Origin: Amphiura filiformis | Taxonomy: Eukaryota > Echinodermata > Ophiuroidea > Amphilepidida > Amphiuridae | Length of the DNA: 64,000 bases | Direction of reading: 5' to 3' | Assembly: GCF_039555335.1 (NCBI RefSeq) | Contig: NC_092628.1 | Coordinates: 68,390,292-68,454,291 of the forward strand | Shown here: piece after piece, positions 61,097-64,000 of the stretch | Position numbering within the stretch: the first letter of the stretch is position 1 | How the letters are laid out: the number at the start of each line of letters is the position of its first letter | The notes under the pieces: generated by a model | Told to the model about the DNA's origin: nothing | Databases searched by the model: none | What the model saw: only the letters and a program-made list of their open reading frames with translations | Position numbers and translations under genes: made by a program

Positions 61097-62354
61097 GCCT
61101 CTTGTCATAGAGTAATAAGAGCTATTTCAGCTGATCTGCCATGTGTGACATGCACATTGAGATGCAGGCACTGCCTTACATGGCTTACACATAATGTAAA
61201 AATATTCTCATCAGAAGGGGAAATCATGGCAGTTTTAACGTCCTCAAATATTTTAATTTGAAATAATGTCACACATTCTTTCATGCTATACAAAAGGTAT
61301 GCTACTACATAGTGTTAAAGCATTCAGAATGTTTGAAAATGGTCTGAAGCTATTTTGTATTTTACCCCACATGTTTCATCAAGTATCTGCCAATCGGTTG
61401 ATTTTATCGACTCAATTTCATCTTTGATTGGTTGGTTGGTGCTGTCACAAGCCAAGCTAGGTATAAATCTGAAATAGTAGAGAAAGAGATGGGATAGGGG
61501 TAAGTACAAAACCTAACAAGTGGGGACAAGGATGGATGTATGTAATGTATAGTCAACTTGTGATATGATCAACCAACAAAATGCATGGAAAAGTTGATTA
61601 CGACTCTGGAAAACATTGTATGAATTTTATACATTCCTTTTTATCAGCTTTTGCACAAGTGAAAGAGTTCACATTAGCTAACTTGAATAATTTATTTGAA
61701 TGCAATTTTTGTCATCCTCTGTACATGAACAAATATTGTAACAGAGACGCAGTACAAGTTACAACTAGGTTTTTTCATGTTAACATTTAAATGAAATCAA
61801 AGAAACTGGCAAAATTCGATAAAAAGATTTCCAGGGCTATTACGTATTTTAAACCAGAAATGGCGTATTTGTAATATCTAATATAAATGATGTATCATAT
61901 AATATCACTGACTGCGGCACTGGCGCACTGGGCAACCAAGAGGGCAAAATTGCAAAGTCGTACTGCTGACCTACTCTCAGAATAACATTAACAAGACAAA
62001 TGCATACAAACATTTGTGATTTTAATGCCAAAAGGTTCATTATTTTGGTCTAAAATGGACCAAAGGGAGAAACACTTCGCCAATTTTGGTTAACTTTTCC
62101 TGGTATTTTTCGAGGGGGTACACTACTGAACTGTGGGCAACTTTGGTGTATTTTGTTACTCTTGGTTAGAATATCGCTGAAAATGTCAGCATAATATGTA
62201 CTATCATTATTCATTCCTCTTCCAAGGCCAGTGAAGAAAGGTCTAATGTTTAGAAAGAGGTTACTCAAGTGTATATTTTGAATTATTTGATTTCTTCCTG
62301 TCCTGCAAACATTGCAATCAAGAGGACATCCAATGTAGGTCATTGTGTCAAGGT
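61097..62354. other. CDK2 3' untranslated region and flank
   Basis: Probable 3' untranslated region. No strong AATAAA with a downstream GT-rich element was settled on. No gene seen. Confidence 0.4.
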
Positions 62355-62545
62355 TCATAAAAACCTCAGCATTGTGCTTATAAAATAGTTCAGTTTTGTG
62401 CTTCCAAAAAGTTCTGGTTTGTGCTTCCAAAATAGTTCACAATGTTGTGCTTTCAAGATAGTTAACATGTATAATTGTGCTTCCAACAAATAGTGTTCAT
62501 AGTGTGGGGCTTCCAAAATATTTCAGTGTTGTGACTTCCAAAATA
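62355..62545 (+). repeat. Minisatellite, TTGTGCTTCCAAAATAGTTC units
   Basis: Six or seven imperfect units of about 22-36 bp, each holding GTGCTTCCAAAA or a near variant followed by TAGTTCA. Two further units occur at 63227-63290. A minus-strand frame across it is a repeat artefact. Confidence 0.8.
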
Positions 62546-63413
62546 CAGTATAAACTTGTTAACACAATGTTGTCAGGACCTTGGATTTTAGATTGTGTTA
62601 AGGCGGGTCGGATTAGAGCATGACCTATAGAAAAATTATTAAATTTGTGTACATCGTGGAACATTCAACTATGCTTGCTACTCCGCGACTAATCATGGTA
62701 ATACACGAGCGTACAGCTGAGCCTACTCTACGCGTCCATATTGCGAGGTTATCTACGTACAACAGCTTACTACGCACAGCCACACAAAGGGTATGTACAC
62801 GAATTAAGCAATTTTTCTATAGTGGTGTTTGGACTCAAATATTGAGCCACTACACATACATAAAGCTTGCATACATGAGGAATGGTATGGGTTCTATTAA
62901 GGAGATCCCAAGGCTTGATTTGATATTTGGGCATGATTTTTCTCAAGAGGCGAAAAAGCCCGAAACTTTCGTTTTGATTTATTTGCCTTAACTGCAAGAC
63001 CTAAGAAGAAGAAATATAAAATGTGATTATTTGCTTCCTTGACTCCTTTCTTATCAATGTATAATGAAGTGCACTGCAGTTCAAGTTAAATGGCTGAAAC
63101 TGGAAATTAATATGGTTCCTGCCAGCCGACTTGCCTTAACAGGATTTTGTGTTATCAGGTCATTATAATGTATTGTGTTAATACATGTATCAGGTATTTT
63201 GTGGTAGCAGATTTGAAGTAGTTTGCAATGTTGTGCTTCCAAAATAGTTCATTTTGTTCATGCTTCTGAAACATTTTGGAGTGTTGAGCTTTACCATTAT
63301 TGGCTGTTAGGAATGGCATTAGGAATATTGTTATTATTTATCAGACCATCTCTTATTTTAGGCTGGAATGATATTAGGCTAGTTTTGAGAAAATGTGTTG
63401 ACTTTGCCATTTA
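62546..63413. other. Non-coding stretch
   Basis: Two minisatellite units at 63227-63290. A 124-codon + frame (62620-62991) and its antisense show no known motif and are not called. Confidence 0.35.
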
Positions 63414-63715
63414 GGTCCGTATGCACAAAACAAGTTAGACTAGGTCTAACTTTAGACCTGGTGTAACTATGGAGATTAGACTTATGGAAGAATCCTTTTA
63501 CTCTTCCTTTTCCTCCTTTATTCCTAGCAAAGTCGAAACATTTCACTGCAGCCATCTAATATTAAGCTACATGTATTTGCCCTTATAATAGGATCTAAAA
63601 TCATATAGGATAAAGTATGTTAATACGAAAGAGTTCCTTCTCCCTAAGACTAATCTCCATAGTTAGACCAAGTCTAAAGTTTGACCTGGTCTTGTTTGTT
63701 TTATGCATACGGACC
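63414..63715. mobile_element. Harbinger-like MITE, 302 bp
   Basis: GGTCCGTATGCACAAAACAA at the left and GGTCCGTATGCATAAAACAA on the opposite strand at the right. The inverted repeats run about 75 bp, with AGACTAGGTCTAAC and CTATGGAGATTAG phrases. TTA lies at 63411-63413 and 63716-63718. Non-coding. Confidence 0.8.
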
Positions 63716-64000
63716 TTAGCGTTTTAATCAATTTTATGGAAAATCTTATTGAAAAGTTAATACAACCCCCATGTTTAATATAGTAGTACAGTGTTTGCTT
63801 TGTATGACATTCCCATGCGAGAGTTTGAATTGGCAAGCATAACAAATATTGTAATTGATTGTACATGAAGATATTGTAGTTAAATGAAAATAATGCTATT
63901 AGAACTTGATAATCAAAACTCCCTGAAAAAAATCAAGATGACCACTGAAGTTACCATATACTAGAGCAGAGCTTTATAAAATTTTGTATGTATACATGTA
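63716..64000. other. Non-coding end of window
   Basis: AT-rich; nothing recognisable. Confidence 0.35.

Noticed and set aside
62050-62991. Frames of 123-126 codons on both strands
   Set aside because: One is built on the minisatellite; neither shows any known motif or splice support.

Overview
The window is eukaryotic DNA: AT-rich, with GT-AG introns, very few long reading frames and a dense, nested load of inverted-repeat transposons. The recognisable genes (CDK2, CCDC12 and a CNBD2-like gene) and the style of the repeats suggest a marine invertebrate deuterostome, most likely an echinoderm or hemichordate. The species cannot be told from the sequence alone.

Layout. Positions 1-2.3 kb hold a small TTAA-flanked MITE, a GC-rich promoter-like stretch and one orphan coding exon (1805-2167, + strand). 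A CR1-like LINE on the minus strand (pieces at 2.3-2.9 kb and 12.5-13.7 kb) is split by a 9.6-kb DNA transposon (2913-12526). That transposon has identical 24-bp terminal inverted repeats and carries a four-exon minus-strand transposase gene with a DDD-like triad. A CNBD2-like gene, a cyclic-nucleotide-binding-domain protein of 12 exons and 899 residues, runs on the + strand from 14618 to 31662. Its introns hold a TTAA MITE, a tRNA-like sequence, a 2.4-kb element with periodic motifs and a broken mariner. From 33.5 to 36.4 kb there are nested MITEs. CCDC12 (minus, 6 exons, 169 residues, 36697-45850) and CDK2 (plus, 7 exons, 300 residues, 46292-61096) are divergent neighbours. They share a 441-bp promoter region with two CCAAT boxes 33 bp apart. 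CDK2 introns 1 and 6 hold a 1.7-kb relative of the big transposon and a 6.5-kb inverted-repeat element. The end of the window (61.1-64 kb) is 3' flank with a 30-bp-scale minisatellite and one MITE.

How the genes relate. CDK2 is a cell-cycle kinase, and CCDC12 belongs to a family associated with the spliceosome. They may be co-regulated through the shared promoter. The CNBD2-like protein is an independent gene, probably a cyclic-nucleotide sensor in ciliated or germ cells. I inferred all three exon chains by hand from splice sites, and codon phase closes exactly across every junction in each of them.

The most unusual thing in the window is a group of DNA transposons (2913-12526, 46782-48444 and 21719-24149). 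Each contains a short motif (TCGGAGAGGACA or GTATTCGTAGGTAAC) repeated at about 175-190 or 350-390 bp steps. Two of them share related ends. The large one carries the spliced transposase gene and is the likely autonomous partner.
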